Below, in pieces: positions 34,038 to 44,639 of a stretch of DNA of 62,152 nt. Source of the stretch: a virus. The notes beneath the pieces are model-generated. The model saw only the letters and a program-made list of their open reading frames with translations. It was not told the DNA's origin and did no database searches. How positions within the stretch are numbered: position 1 is the first letter of the stretch; each line of letters opens with the position of its first letter. The stretch spans positions 1-62,152 of the IMG/VR virus record IMGVR_UViG_3300033153_008214; one strand, 5' to 3'. Both the position numbers and the translations under genes were made by a program.

Positions 34038-36158
34038 ATGGTTTGTCAATTACAAACACCACTGTGGACTGGCAGACAAGTAGGATTAAAGTCAGCCGTT
34101 GAGAATGTAACTGATGGTTACATTGTATTAAATATTGCAGATGCAATCCCTACAATTGGTGATACAAACTATTATAACATTTACTACTCTCTAAATGTTG
34201 ATACTCTGTTTGATTTTCCTCAACTAGTTACTTTAGAGAACCAGGTATCTATACCGGCTACTCTACTCAGTCTAAATTATTATATCGCTGTACGTACTGC
34301 TCAACTGGGCATCTCTGATGATATAAGCTCTACAAATATGACCAGTGCTGGAGCAGACCTGGTTGTATATCCATCTAGTACAGAGCTTACAGAAGACTTG
34401 GATCCAGCTGATGGCTACATAGTAGTTGAAGATGCAACTGGTTATCCTAAGCAAGATGGGTATGTACTGGTTGGTAACGAGGTTATCCTTTATTCTGACC
34501 GAGTAGATGATTACACGGGTGACGGATATGACGGACTTCTAATTTCAAATAGAGATCCGTATAGTTGCAACGATGTTGTTAGTCATACAGATGGTTACTC
34601 AGTAGAGTTGTTTAAAGGGTTTGAGGATGACAACTCTACTCGCTTTAAAGCATCTCCTTCTTGCATGCTCACTAAGCCAGATTGGCCTGGTAATATAGGT
34701 CTGGAAAGAGTTTCTGACCTTGGCATTGGAACGAGTGTTAAGCTGGAGTGGAAGGATGCAAGATTCCCTGCAGGCTTCAGCATACCCTATTATAATATTT
34801 ATAGGACTGATACTCTGTCCAGACTATTAAAGTTTGGTACAATGCCTGTAGCCATTAGTACTGGTACAGAGGGAATTATACCAGGGCTGGTTCCTGGAAG
34901 TACAAACTATTTTGCTGTTAAAGCTTCCTACCAATTGCAAAATTTAAGTCTTAGTGGATTTGATCTACTTAGTGCGAACACTTATGCGTTCCCTCCAGTA
35001 ACTACAGTCCAAGAGGGAGATGGGTATTGGACTACAGGTGAGACTGGTACACTTACAGTGGCAAGTACGGAGGGTTACCCATTACGTGGTTTCTTGCATA
35101 TAGGTTCTGAGATAATGGAGTACAACTCTATTACCAGCGTTAGTTTTAATATTGTAGAGCGTGATGTATTTGCGATGGAGCTAATTAGTAATCATCCTAA
35201 TGATACTCAAATATATTTCTTCAGAGGTATTGAGGATACTAATCGAAATTATTATAGGACTTCTCCAACTTGGGATGCAGGGCAAGATATACCTTTGATG
35301 CCATTACCTGATGGATATAATTATCCTGCAGATGGTTATGGAGGAGCAGCTTATAACCAGGACCTGGATGGTTATCGGGCAAATATAGATAATGACCTTA
35401 CAGAGGATCATTCTGCCTTTGAAGCTGATAAGATAGATGATATTCTTACAGGTTCTTGTGGATATCATAGAGAGAACTGGGACAAGTTTTATACTCGTAG
35501 TCAGTGTGGCACCTATAGTGGTGGCAGACGCTACCAGGTTATACCTGGGGTAAATGGTGGTCAGCCGGTACCTGTAGGTGGTGGCCATGATGTATGGGAG
35601 CATGCTACTCGAACTGAGGAAGACCTGCTTGGAAAAGTTGGAAATTACTTTGTACTTCTTCGTCGAAAATGGACAGGGAAAAGATGTGCGGTATTATCTT
35701 CCAGAACTGAGCATCCTGGAGCTAGGTGTCTTAGTTGCTTTGGGACTACGTTCCAGGGTGGTTATGACAGATACGTTAACTCTAGAGATGTTATATATGG
35801 TCAAACAAATCCCAATGGCTTCATTATGGCTCACTTGGATCCATATGATGATGATTTGGAACTGAGCCAATATGAGGGTCTTAAGCAGAGCAATATCATG
35901 AATGGTTGGACTATTTCCATTCCTACTTTGAAAGACAGAGACATACTAATTAAGTACATATTTGATATAGGGACTGGAATGTTCCTGGAAGAATTCAGAT
36001 ATGAAGTTTTAAAGGTTAATCGAAATAAGCTATTATATCAAAAGAATGGTAAACAGACGCTAACTATTAAACGTCTAGATAGAACTAAGGAGATTTATAA
36101 ATTTTCTAACCCCGCTTCAGGCCCTCTACTTGGGGTGCCGGTACCACCAGGATCATAA
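34038..36158 (+). CDS. Multidomain structural protein with Cys cluster
   Basis: A 706-residue protein. The first ~430 residues alternate fibronectin-III-like segments (NYYNIYYSLNVD, PYYNIYRTDTL, GSTNYFAVKASY) with a repeated small module of the form GYP..GYVLVGNEVILYS and GYPLRGFLHIGSEIMEYNS. This second module looks like the surface-exposed insert found in some phage baseplate proteins. Residues ~450-590 contain several Cys (SCGYH, QCGTY, KRCAVLSS, RCLSCFG) that may form a zinc site. The last ~100 residues are alpha/beta (DRDILIKYIFDIGTG). Nine DGY occur, most in the first 460 residues. It is probably a baseplate or neck protein; the exact role is unclear. Confidence 0.6.
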   Translation: MVCQLQTPLWTGRQVGLKSAVENVTDGYIVLNIADAIPTIGDTNYYNIYYSLNVDTLFDFPQLVTLENQVSIPATLLSLNYYIAVRTAQLGISDDISSTNMTSAGADLVVYPSSTELTEDLDPADGYIVVEDATGYPKQDGYVLVGNEVILYSDRVDDYTGDGYDGLLISNRDPYSCNDVVSHTDGYSVELFKGFEDDNSTRFKASPSCMLTKPDWPGNIGLERVSDLGIGTSVKLEWKDARFPAGFSIPYYNIYRTDTLSRLLKFGTMPVAISTGTEGIIPGLVPGSTNYFAVKASYQLQNLSLSGFDLLSANTYAFPPVTTVQEGDGYWTTGETGTLTVASTEGYPLRGFLHIGSEIMEYNSITSVSFNIVERDVFAMELISNHPNDTQIYFFRGIEDTNRNYYRTSPTWDAGQDIPLMPLPDGYNYPADGYGGAAYNQDLDGYRANIDNDLTEDHSAFEADKIDDILTGSCGYHRENWDKFYTRSQCGTYSGGRRYQVIPGVNGGQPVPVGGGHDVWEHATRTEEDLLGKVGNYFVLLRRKWTGKRCAVLSSRTEHPGARCLSCFGTTFQGGYDRYVNSRDVIYGQTNPNGFIMAHLDPYDDDLELSQYEGLKQSNIMNGWTISIPTLKDRDILIKYIFDIGTGMFLEEFRYEVLKVNRNKLLYQKNGKQTLTIKRLDRTKEIYKFSNPASGPLLGVPVPPGS

Positions 36159-36161
36159 ACT

Positions 36162-38219
36162 ATGTCTACACTTTATCCAAATAATATAGATTCGAATCTA
36201 AGCCTTCCCAAGGTAATTGATAATGTTAGCCCTATTATAGCTAGGGATGTTAATCAGTTGCAGGAAGCAATTATTGCTATTGAGACTGAGCTTGGAATTA
36301 ACCCTAAGGGCACTTATAGTACGGTAGATGATAGGCTTGATAATATACTGGATGTTATCGGAGGCCCTGGCTTTATCAATGCTGCAAGTGTAAGTCTAGC
36401 AGACGCTGATGGATATTATGACTCCGCCAATGTAGAAGGTGCTTTACAAGAGATTGGCGCTGAGTTGGCAGATGGAGTTGGGCTTATAGGTGAGGCAGAG
36501 GATGGCACTTATACGGATGGACTCTTTATAGACTTCGTAGCCACTACTGAGATTGGTGTAGCTGTGGATAGATTTAATGAAATCCTTGGTGAATTGGCCC
36601 CTCCCCCAGCTCCAGCCTTAAGTGACATGAGTTTTACTAGTACGCTTGGAACTGCTTCTAAAGTATCCTTTGGGACATCTAATGCGATTGCGGGTTACTC
36701 TGATGTAGGTACTGCAGGTGGTGGTTCAGCCCTTGATATCAATGGTAGCTTTACAAGTGGTAGCGGTGCAGCATTACGCAAGGGAACTTATGCAGCATCC
36801 TCTACGCATACTGGTATAGTAGCTGATGCAGTAATTGCTGACAATGGAGTGCCTACAGCATCTTATCCAGCGAATTCTTTCGGAGATGGGTATAATGGTG
36901 CGTTAGAGCTAGAGGTAAATGGTGCTGTAGTGCACACCCTTGATCTTACAAGCTTTGTATCTGGGACAAGTGTGAATGGTAATGGTTCTGGGTTTACAAG
37001 TGTTAGTGAAGGGACTCCTGTGAAATTCCCTAATGGTACTGATTTAAATCTATTCCATTATCGTACTGCAAACTGGACTGTAGATCCTTCAGACCAAAGA
37101 AATGGTTGGAATTACATGAGAGTCATTCATGATGATGCCCCAACATTTACCAGGGTAACGAATTATTATGAATGGGTTGTTGATGCTAATGCAACTGCGA
37201 CTACGTTTGCATCTGAAAGCCTTGCTGCCCCCTCTATGACAGGTTCGAAGCATATCTCTGGTGTAGAGTATCATACTGGTGGTACTGCAAACTATGGGGT
37301 AACTGTAAGTAATCTACATCGAAACACTTATAGTAGTAGTGGTTCGGCAGTAAGCCATCCCGGTGTTTCAAATGTTAGTATATCTTCCGCTTCACTTGGA
37401 ACTATTTCTGCAGAATCTGATACTGAAGTGATTGCAAGTAAAACTGCAACGATAAATGCAAGCCGAGTTTTGGATGGTTCGTTAACTGTGGACACTCGAA
37501 TTGATCGAACTGTTCAGAGTGACTTAACTTCTACAGGAGTTAGTCAGACAGGTATACTTGTTGATAATGTAACTGATAGCTCTGCAGATACCAATGAACC
37601 TTTGAATGGTGAGAAGTATCGTACTCCCAGCAATAGGTCTTTAACTGATACGACAGGTTTGAATACTGGTGGCAATGGTGCTCTTTGGGATGAAACAATT
37701 TCTTTAGTTGCAGCTACCGCTGGATATACGGATGGGTTGCAGTTATATAACGATACTTTGATTTACCCAGTAACTAATTTTAGCACAGTATCTCAGGGTC
37801 CTGCAGGCAATGTAGATTATAGCAGTGCTGCTGGCACGAGAACATATTGGAGATACTTTTATGTTGGCGGAAGTGCTCAAAACTTTAACATCAATGTTTC
37901 TCAAAGTGGTGTAAGTTTCATAACAGTTGCGACTAGCCTTGGTACTGGAAATGGTAATGCGCATATGGAACTACTCGCAAGCAATACTACGGTAAATGGT
38001 GGTGCAACTGTAGAATTTAAAGATTGCGTGGTATCCTATACTTCAGATACGGCAATAGGTTGCTTCGCCTCCACTTACGGTGCGACGATACCAGGAAATT
38101 GGGGGACGACGCTCGGCACAAAGTCCTCGGCAACTTCAGGCTCATCAATTATACTAAGAGTTACCGTAGGTCAGGGATGGACAGGATCAATTTCAAACAT
38201 ATCTCTTTCTGTAGTTTAG
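36162..38219 (+). CDS. Tail fibre with shared N-terminal anchor
   Basis: A 685-residue protein. Residues 1-~65 (STLYPNNIDSNLSLPKVIDNV, VNQLQEAIIAIETELGINP) form the anchor shared with the genes at 27713, 40004 and 44640. A short helix follows (SANVEGALQEIGAEL), a linker type repeated in the larger relatives. The body from ~160 is Ser/Thr/Gly-rich beta structure, and the C-terminal ~130 residues (TYWRYFYVGGSAQNFNI to ISLSVV) form a probable tip domain. It is likely a receptor-binding fibre. It starts four bases after the previous stop. Confidence 0.72.
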   Translation: MSTLYPNNIDSNLSLPKVIDNVSPIIARDVNQLQEAIIAIETELGINPKGTYSTVDDRLDNILDVIGGPGFINAASVSLADADGYYDSANVEGALQEIGAELADGVGLIGEAEDGTYTDGLFIDFVATTEIGVAVDRFNEILGELAPPPAPALSDMSFTSTLGTASKVSFGTSNAIAGYSDVGTAGGGSALDINGSFTSGSGAALRKGTYAASSTHTGIVADAVIADNGVPTASYPANSFGDGYNGALELEVNGAVVHTLDLTSFVSGTSVNGNGSGFTSVSEGTPVKFPNGTDLNLFHYRTANWTVDPSDQRNGWNYMRVIHDDAPTFTRVTNYYEWVVDANATATTFASESLAAPSMTGSKHISGVEYHTGGTANYGVTVSNLHRNTYSSSGSAVSHPGVSNVSISSASLGTISAESDTEVIASKTATINASRVLDGSLTVDTRIDRTVQSDLTSTGVSQTGILVDNVTDSSADTNEPLNGEKYRTPSNRSLTDTTGLNTGGNGALWDETISLVAATAGYTDGLQLYNDTLIYPVTNFSTVSQGPAGNVDYSSAAGTRTYWRYFYVGGSAQNFNINVSQSGVSFITVATSLGTGNGNAHMELLASNTTVNGGATVEFKDCVVSYTSDTAIGCFASTYGATIPGNWGTTLGTKSSATSGSSIILRVTVGQGWTGSISNISLSVV

Positions 38220-38276
38220 AGAAACAATTAGATTTATCATGGTTGTAGAGGTATATTAAAGAAAGTGGAGAGAACA

Positions 38277-38867
38277 ATGAAGACTATAATGGAAAAGATT
38301 GCAAAGCTGTCAACATACTTGGATAAGCGGGGATATCGTAAGGAGTCTCATAAGCTTGATCATGCTATGTATTCTCTGGCACAAGGTGAACAGCCTGGCT
38401 GGACTAGTCCGATTGAACGTATAAGATGGGAAATTGAAAACTCTGGTGGAAGAAGTCGAGATACTCTTTCTCAGGAAGGTCAGAAAATGTTTGACCAGTT
38501 AAACGAAGAGGATAAGAAGGAGCTTGGGCTACCAGAGCATGACGTAGCTGTCACTCATAAAGAGCCTCAGCCTCACACTGGTGAGGATGCCTCAGGTTAT
38601 GAAGAAGGAGAGGCAGCAAGTGCTAATTTCGTAGTTATTGAGATGCAAGGATATGAGCCAATTAAAGTCAATCTTGTCAGCCAGATTGCTAAGCTTGTTG
38701 AGCATCCTAATGTGTCAGAGGCAGCACTTATTAAATCTATCTATGACTCAGTTTATCAAGATAGTGGTGAGATACAACTAGGTAGGGGAGCTACATTGCA
38801 AGATGCCATAAAGATGGGCATTCAGGCTAAGGTATTGGTAGATGACAGACATTTCTGGCAAAAATAA
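38277..38867 (+). CDS. Hypothetical helical protein
   Basis: I chose ATG 38277 (GGAGAG upstream) instead of the earlier GTG, giving 196 residues. The N-terminus is amphipathic (KIAKLSTYLDKRGYRKESHKLDHAM), a type of opening often seen in large phages. The centre is charged and loop-rich, and the C-terminus is a mixed alpha/beta domain (VVIEMQGYEPIKVNL, ASLIKS-like helix, KVLVDDRHFW). No family is recognised. It lies directly before the envelope-spanning candidate. Confidence 0.55.
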   Translation: MKTIMEKIAKLSTYLDKRGYRKESHKLDHAMYSLAQGEQPGWTSPIERIRWEIENSGGRSRDTLSQEGQKMFDQLNEEDKKELGLPEHDVAVTHKEPQPHTGEDASGYEEGEAASANFVVIEMQGYEPIKVNLVSQIAKLVEHPNVSEAALIKSIYDSVYQDSGEIQLGRGATLQDAIKMGIQAKVLVDDRHFWQK

Positions 38868-38881
38868 GATAGGGTAGGAAG

Positions 38882-39994
38882 ATGACAATCAAGAAAGTAC
38901 TTTCTCATATAATTGATAATTGGAAGTCCTATGGTGTAGGACTTCTCATAGTATTGAATGTTGTGTTTGCAGGCACTGCATTTCAGATGTTCAATGCTTA
39001 TAGCTCAACTAAGTTTGAATTGAGCCAGGCAAACACGGTTATCAATTCTAGGATTGCCGAGATTCAAGAATTCAGTTCTAAGCTTGGAAGAGCAGAGTCG
39101 GATCTTGTTCGTCAAACAGACTTATCTGAGCAGTATGAAGGTGAGATTAAAAGTTTTCGTAAAGAGATTGCAAAGCAGACTGATAAGATTCGTGTAAAGG
39201 ATCTTAAGATTAGAAGCCGGGATGAGACTATCGCTGGACTTCAAGGTCAGATCAGTGGTGGTAACTCAAGCGTAATTATAGTTGATGTAAGTACTGGGGA
39301 ATCAGGAAGTACCTTTGAGACAGTCGTAGATGTTAATGAGGTCTGTGGTTCAGACAAGGTCTTGGCTTATAGATGGTCTGACAAACACCAGAGATTTGAA
39401 TTATTTGACCCAGATATATCTAAGTCTGGAGATGAGCAGTTTAAGTATAGTCAGTTGATTAGAATAAAGGGAATTGTTCTTACTGATAGCTCTGGCAATG
39501 TTCAAGTTAAACGGGTTAGTGCTGAGGAAGTAATTGAGGTTGAGCAAGAAGGAAAGGTATCTTACGAAGCTATAGAGGGTGGTAAAGTAGTTCTAGTAGA
39601 TAGTAAATTTGAATATACTAACGAGCCTGATAAGCCGGAAGGATTTAATTGGCTCGACCCTTTGACATTACGCCCTATGGTAGGCTTTGACTTTCCTTAT
39701 ATGACACCTAGTATTGGATTAGAGATTGTAAATTTTGGAAGATGGGTACCATATTTAAATATAGGACTCGGTCCAAAATTATCATTTGATGTATCTGGTT
39801 TACCTGATGGTGATTTTAGTAGCTTAGAGAATAGCCGAGTAGGCGTTGCTGCAATATATCATATAGCGCCCCCATGGCTTGATACAAATTTTGGGCTGGG
39901 AGTGTCACTCTCAACTCCTATGAATGACTTGGATCAGTTGATGCTATCTGTAGATCTTACCTTTTACCTTACCCAGGATCTTTTCCCCTTCTAG
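38882..39994 (+). CDS. Envelope-spanning candidate: TM helix, coiled coil, beta C-terminus
   Basis: A 370-residue protein with three parts. A hydrophobic segment at ~17-36 (YGVGLLIVLNVVFAGTAFQM) is a signal anchor. A long heptad-type helix runs ~43-125 (SSKLGRAESDLVRQ, IRSRDETIAGLQGQI). A beta-rich domain follows from ~135, whose last ~110 residues alternate hydrophobic and polar residues in strands (VPYLNIGLGPKLSFDV, DTNFGLGVSLSTP, LMLSVDLTFYL) and end in Phe, the usual C-terminal mark of outer-membrane barrels. Known unimolecular spanins are short lipoproteins with a C-terminal TM, so this layout differs. It may be a lysis, envelope-spanning or exclusion protein; proof is lacking. Confidence 0.55.
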   Translation: MTIKKVLSHIIDNWKSYGVGLLIVLNVVFAGTAFQMFNAYSSTKFELSQANTVINSRIAEIQEFSSKLGRAESDLVRQTDLSEQYEGEIKSFRKEIAKQTDKIRVKDLKIRSRDETIAGLQGQISGGNSSVIIVDVSTGESGSTFETVVDVNEVCGSDKVLAYRWSDKHQRFELFDPDISKSGDEQFKYSQLIRIKGIVLTDSSGNVQVKRVSAEEVIEVEQEGKVSYEAIEGGKVVLVDSKFEYTNEPDKPEGFNWLDPLTLRPMVGFDFPYMTPSIGLEIVNFGRWVPYLNIGLGPKLSFDVSGLPDGDFSSLENSRVGVAAIYHIAPPWLDTNFGLGVSLSTPMNDLDQLMLSVDLTFYLTQDLFPF

Positions 39995-40003
39995 AGAGAC
40001 GAT

Positions 40004-43000
40004 ATGACAAACTATCCTTCTAAGTTAGATACTGATGCTGAGCTTCCTGGAATTATCGATGGAGTTACTGAGAACTCTGCAGAGATAATTAACTCTATAC
40101 GTGAAGCTGTTGTTGCTATTGAAACTGCACTGGGTGCAGACCCTCAAGGCTCAGCTACTGATCTAACTACTAGGATAGCTAATGCGTTAAATACTGATGG
40201 AACGATCAAGTCATCAGCGCTTCCTTCCACACTTGTAGACTTACCTCTGACTAACTCTCAAATTGGTGCTAGTGCTTCCATTCAAGAATCTAAGCTAGAC
40301 TTAGACTTTACCACTCAAGTATTGCAGGATCAAATCACTAGTAATGATACTGATATCGCTAGCCTTCAAGATACTTTGGCCGAACTATTGAGCAGGTATT
40401 TGAGACACATTAGCGGATTGGGTGATAGGCATGAGTCTAATCATATTGATCATAGTTTGACAGATGGATATTCATTTGGAATTGGTGCAAATGTTGAGAC
40501 GGCATTAGATTATCTGTCTGGGCAGATGGATGCTCATAGAACTGCTACGGTTATTCGAGAACACCATGCTTCTGCAATTGAATATGATCCAGGAGTTACA
40601 GTTCCAGGAGAAATTGATTTCACTACTTCTACAAATGTACAAGGTGCGATTGATGAAGTCGCAGTAGCCATTCTTGAGCAGGTTAGACAGCATAATGATC
40701 AGTCACACAACAACTGTGTAACTAATGATGGGTACAGCATACTGTTAGGTCAGGGTGCAGTTAATGATTCAAGTCTGAAGCTTGCTAGATATCAACCTAA
40801 CTCAGGCAACGATGTTATTAAAGTGGGGATGTGTAATGCTCCAGTAGTAAAAACAAAGGGCTTTAGAGCATCTGCAATCTCATCTTCTGCAGCAGAGTTT
40901 GACATTCAGATCACTATTGGTTCTATTAGTCGGACGATTAGTATTACTGGCTTACATAACTCTGAATACCCTGTCAGTAATGGTCGCGTAACTCTATTAG
41001 GAGTCGTAGATTATTTGAACGCAGCTTTTGCAAATACTTCTACACCTGCACATTTCCCAGTCACAGCATTTGATTCAGAGGATGGAGAACTTGTTCTTCA
41101 GATGAATGTGGCTAGAGATGATGCAAGTATTACGATTAAAGATCCTGGTGGTAGCACGGCGATTACAGCTTTGGGATTTACTGATATTGTAGATGTGCCG
41201 GTTGGCCATATTGAGAATTACGAATTTGTAATTGATGGCACCAGATATACTGAGCTTGAAACAGTAGCAGATGGGTATTCAATTCAAGCATCTCTAAGTA
41301 GTATTGTTGAGCTTGGAATGACTGTAGACTCTGGAGGATTAGATCTTCAGGCCAATAGCTTCATACATGTTTATAATCACGATACTGGTAGCTCTGTAGG
41401 AACTTACAAGGTTATAGGAGTTCCTTCTTCTACATCAGTCCAGCTATCTGAGAATTTAGTATCAGGTGGATTTAGTTTCATAATTTACAAAGATTCGATG
41501 AACACTAATGCAATTACATCTAATCGCAGAGTGGTTGATTTTTACATGGATGGTAGGGAACCGGTTGTATCTGAAAGAGCTACAATCGTATATGGTGGTG
41601 TACAGGGAGTGAGGATTATAACAGTGTCTCAAAACTTTGAGGCTTTTACAGGAACCTTTGAGCTTGCAGACTCTGGTGCTCGTAAAGGGTTGACGGTTAT
41701 AAATGGAGATGGTTATAGTGGTACCCAGGTAGTATTTGACCCTGGGTTTATAGGATACTTGGATGTTTATAGTCCAGATGATGATTCGTTTTTAACATGC
41801 TTTGTTTTTGATACAGCTCCATCTAATGGAACAGATACTTTAACTATTATTGATACGGAATCTACGGACAATCGTTTATTGCTTGGCTCTTCACATCATA
41901 ATGGGTTATCAGTAATTGAGATGCCTGTAGATGCAAGAAATCTTGGCTCTGTTGGAACTACTTCAGTTGGAAGTGAGTTTAAGCGAGATACAATAGAACA
42001 GGATATCAGCAACCTGCATCTTACTGGTATATCACGAGGGTATGACCTAGTAGGGATTACTTCCTCAGAAGTCCGTTTACGGGGTGGGATCGCATACATA
42101 TCTGGTCGTAAGGTGCAGCGTCCAAGCCAAACGATTGAGGTCACAAATGTTGCAACCTCAGATGGAGTATGGAACCTTGTCTTAAATCGCAGTGGCGGAG
42201 TAGACTTATTTAAGGATGGTGACTCGCCAGTAACTACTGAGTATTCTGTTGCTGATATTCTTCGACATGATGAGGTAGCATTACTTTCCCAGATTACTAT
42301 TTCTGGTGGAAATATAACTGGTACGGTTGATGCCAGATTCTTTATAAATGATATTGAATCAAGGTTACAGCTTACAGTTGATGATAGGGATCTGGGTGCG
42401 GGACAATTTAGGTCATTAGAGGCTGCAGTATTGTATTCTCAGAATGCTCCTAATGATACTAAGCCTGAGATTACGATATTATCTGATTTGACATTTTCTA
42501 CTGCTCAATCAATTAGTTCAGGGTCTAGAATTATATCATTTGGCGATCTTGTATATGATAGCAGCTTAGCTCTTTCTAACAATTCTGAATTAGTGGTTTA
42601 TGGCTCTCTTACTGTAACTGGGGCAATTACAGTTGATAGCGGAGCTAAGATAAAGATACTTGGTGGCGGGGCATTTAGTAGCACTACAACTTTGGGTGAT
42701 AGTGTGTTATTTGAAGTTGATGGCTATCTAACCCTTCCAAGCCTCTCTCTTACCAACTCAGACAATACTACTGTTACAGGTGTTAACTATTCAGAGATGT
42801 CTACTCTGCAATTTACAGGGACCGGGATGTCTCTAACAAATTGCACCAACTCTCTTGTAAAAGAATTGGATCTTCGAATTGATGGGTTAAATAGTGTATT
42901 TACTACTACTGGAGTGACAGACCTTACAGTAGAAGGATGCAGGTTCTCACAATCAACTACATTAAGCGTAGCACAAATAACTCAGAATGCTCGTAAGGGT

Positions 43001-44632
43001 ATCCATCTAAATGGGATTGAGACAAATGTTCAGATTAGAGATTGCGTATTTAACAATCTTTCCAGAGGAATAGATGTTGAGAATGAATGCTATAACCTAC
43101 TTGTAGATGATTGCAAGATGATTAGCATAGATGTAGGGATATATTCAGATATACTTGAGGACTTTATTATTAGAGGCTGTACTCTATCATCTGTTCACAC
43201 TAATGGAATTTATCTTGGAGGCTCTACACTCAGAGGGATTGTATCCTACTGTAACTTTAGTGATAACTTTGATGTGACTTCTACCCCAATAGTTCTTAGA
43301 AGTAGTGGTAAAAAAGTAACTCTCTCAGACAACTTGTTTGATAACCTGACAGGTGTTAACATGTTGCTTGTAAGTAGTGTGAGTAAGGAATCTGTAATAC
43401 ATGGAAATGTAATTGAGAGCTGTACTACTACAGGGTTTGCAATTGATATCACTGGTTCTTTTGAGAAAGGTGTAGCTTCAGATAATATTGTCACAGAGCA
43501 CTCTGGCCCATGTTTTAGAGGTATAGGTAATTTATCAGTAGTTGGTAATACTTTACTTAGTAATGCAGGAGGAGTTGGTACCAGATGGGACTTTACATCA
43601 TGTCAGGTATCTAATAATTTAATATCTAACTTGGAAACTACTGACGGGGATTTGGAAATTACAGACACTATCTTTACCGCAAATAAGGTAATTGTAGCTA
43701 CTGCAACTATTGATGCTGGTACCAATCAAGTCTCAGACAATTCTTTTGACTTTAGAAATACTTCAGCGGTAGATTCTCTTGTAGTAGGAAGTACTTGGTA
43801 TCATACCTTGCTGTCAGGTAATTATTTTGGTCTCAGAGGCTCTACTAACGGGGTGAAAATTCCTGCAGGAAATATTACTGTCAAAGGTAATGTATTTGTA
43901 GATGCTGGGGGAAGCTTCCTTCAATCTTTGAGGGTGGACCCGATTGCGTCATCCGAGTATGTACTTATAGCTGACAATTTTATTGAGAATGGCTCTAACT
44001 TTGGAATCTATGTCAATAGTGATAATGTTTCATTAACTGGAAATTCTATTCATGGAGCTACTTCCTCTGGCGATATAGTTGTTGCGACAACTAGGCAAAA
44101 TGTACTAGTTTCAAATAATCATGCGAATGGTACTGGTGGAGATTCAAGGAGAGTGTTTCATAATGATTCTACTCAAACGAATGTATTTATGCATTCTAAT
44201 AAGGGTGCCGTTGAATATAAGACGTTCTCTCCATACTCTGGAGTGATTCAAGATAATTGGGCGACTGAGCTATCTGGTATAGCGAATGAGGTTGCATCGG
44301 GCTCAACTCAAAGGTTGATGATTCCTATGTACCTTGATCAGGGTATTGAGCTTGAAAGTATCAATATTCAGATTAGCAATAGTAGTGCCTCGGGCTCAGC
44401 TACAGTTACCCTCTATAGGCGGGATACTAATACGGTAGCTGCATCTGCTATATCTACCATTACTTCTGCAACTAATACGGCAGCGGGTGTATTTGCTAGT
44501 TTAAATGTACCAGTGAGTAGTACAGAATATGTTCAAAGAGGATATGAATATTTCACAGTGGTTAACATTCCCTCCAGCTTAGCTGATGGAACGATTATTG
44601 TTGGACAGGTTAGAGCTAATATAAGAATTTGA
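40004..44632 (+). CDS. Giant beta-helix tail fibre 1 with shared anchor
   Basis: A 1542-residue protein. Anchor at 1-~65 (YPSKLDTDAELPGIIDGV, REAVVAIETALGADP); coiled coil with the phrase LDFTTQVLQDQITSND near 100-130; His-rich helical linkers ~135-240 ending in NVQGAIDEVAVAIL; mixed beta domains ~240-790; then a beta-helix from ~800 (QFRSLEAAVLYSQ opening) to ~1440, with rung phrases such as VTDLTVEGCRFSQS and NNISNL-like turns. The last ~100 residues (ELESINIQISNSSASGSATVTLY) form a beta-sandwich tip. It is paralogous to the next gene over the first ~900 residues. It has five DGY. It is probably a trimeric host-recognition fibre or spike. Confidence 0.8.
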   Translation: MTNYPSKLDTDAELPGIIDGVTENSAEIINSIREAVVAIETALGADPQGSATDLTTRIANALNTDGTIKSSALPSTLVDLPLTNSQIGASASIQESKLDLDFTTQVLQDQITSNDTDIASLQDTLAELLSRYLRHISGLGDRHESNHIDHSLTDGYSFGIGANVETALDYLSGQMDAHRTATVIREHHASAIEYDPGVTVPGEIDFTTSTNVQGAIDEVAVAILEQVRQHNDQSHNNCVTNDGYSILLGQGAVNDSSLKLARYQPNSGNDVIKVGMCNAPVVKTKGFRASAISSSAAEFDIQITIGSISRTISITGLHNSEYPVSNGRVTLLGVVDYLNAAFANTSTPAHFPVTAFDSEDGELVLQMNVARDDASITIKDPGGSTAITALGFTDIVDVPVGHIENYEFVIDGTRYTELETVADGYSIQASLSSIVELGMTVDSGGLDLQANSFIHVYNHDTGSSVGTYKVIGVPSSTSVQLSENLVSGGFSFIIYKDSMNTNAITSNRRVVDFYMDGREPVVSERATIVYGGVQGVRIITVSQNFEAFTGTFELADSGARKGLTVINGDGYSGTQVVFDPGFIGYLDVYSPDDDSFLTCFVFDTAPSNGTDTLTIIDTESTDNRLLLGSSHHNGLSVIEMPVDARNLGSVGTTSVGSEFKRDTIEQDISNLHLTGISRGYDLVGITSSEVRLRGGIAYISGRKVQRPSQTIEVTNVATSDGVWNLVLNRSGGVDLFKDGDSPVTTEYSVADILRHDEVALLSQITISGGNITGTVDARFFINDIESRLQLTVDDRDLGAGQFRSLEAAVLYSQNAPNDTKPEITILSDLTFSTAQSISSGSRIISFGDLVYDSSLALSNNSELVVYGSLTVTGAITVDSGAKIKILGGGAFSSTTTLGDSVLFEVDGYLTLPSLSLTNSDNTTVTGVNYSEMSTLQFTGTGMSLTNCTNSLVKELDLRIDGLNSVFTTTGVTDLTVEGCRFSQSTTLSVAQITQNARKGIHLNGIETNVQIRDCVFNNLSRGIDVENECYNLLVDDCKMISIDVGIYSDILEDFIIRGCTLSSVHTNGIYLGGSTLRGIVSYCNFSDNFDVTSTPIVLRSSGKKVTLSDNLFDNLTGVNMLLVSSVSKESVIHGNVIESCTTTGFAIDITGSFEKGVASDNIVTEHSGPCFRGIGNLSVVGNTLLSNAGGVGTRWDFTSCQVSNNLISNLETTDGDLEITDTIFTANKVIVATATIDAGTNQVSDNSFDFRNTSAVDSLVVGSTWYHTLLSGNYFGLRGSTNGVKIPAGNITVKGNVFVDAGGSFLQSLRVDPIASSEYVLIADNFIENGSNFGIYVNSDNVSLTGNSIHGATSSGDIVVATTRQNVLVSNNHANGTGGDSRRVFHNDSTQTNVFMHSNKGAVEYKTFSPYSGVIQDNWATELSGIANEVASGSTQRLMIPMYLDQGIELESINIQISNSSASGSATVTLYRRDTNTVAASAISTITSATNTAAGVFASLNVPVSSTEYVQRGYEYFTVVNIPSSLADGTIIVGQVRANIRI

Positions 44633-44639
44633 GGATAAA

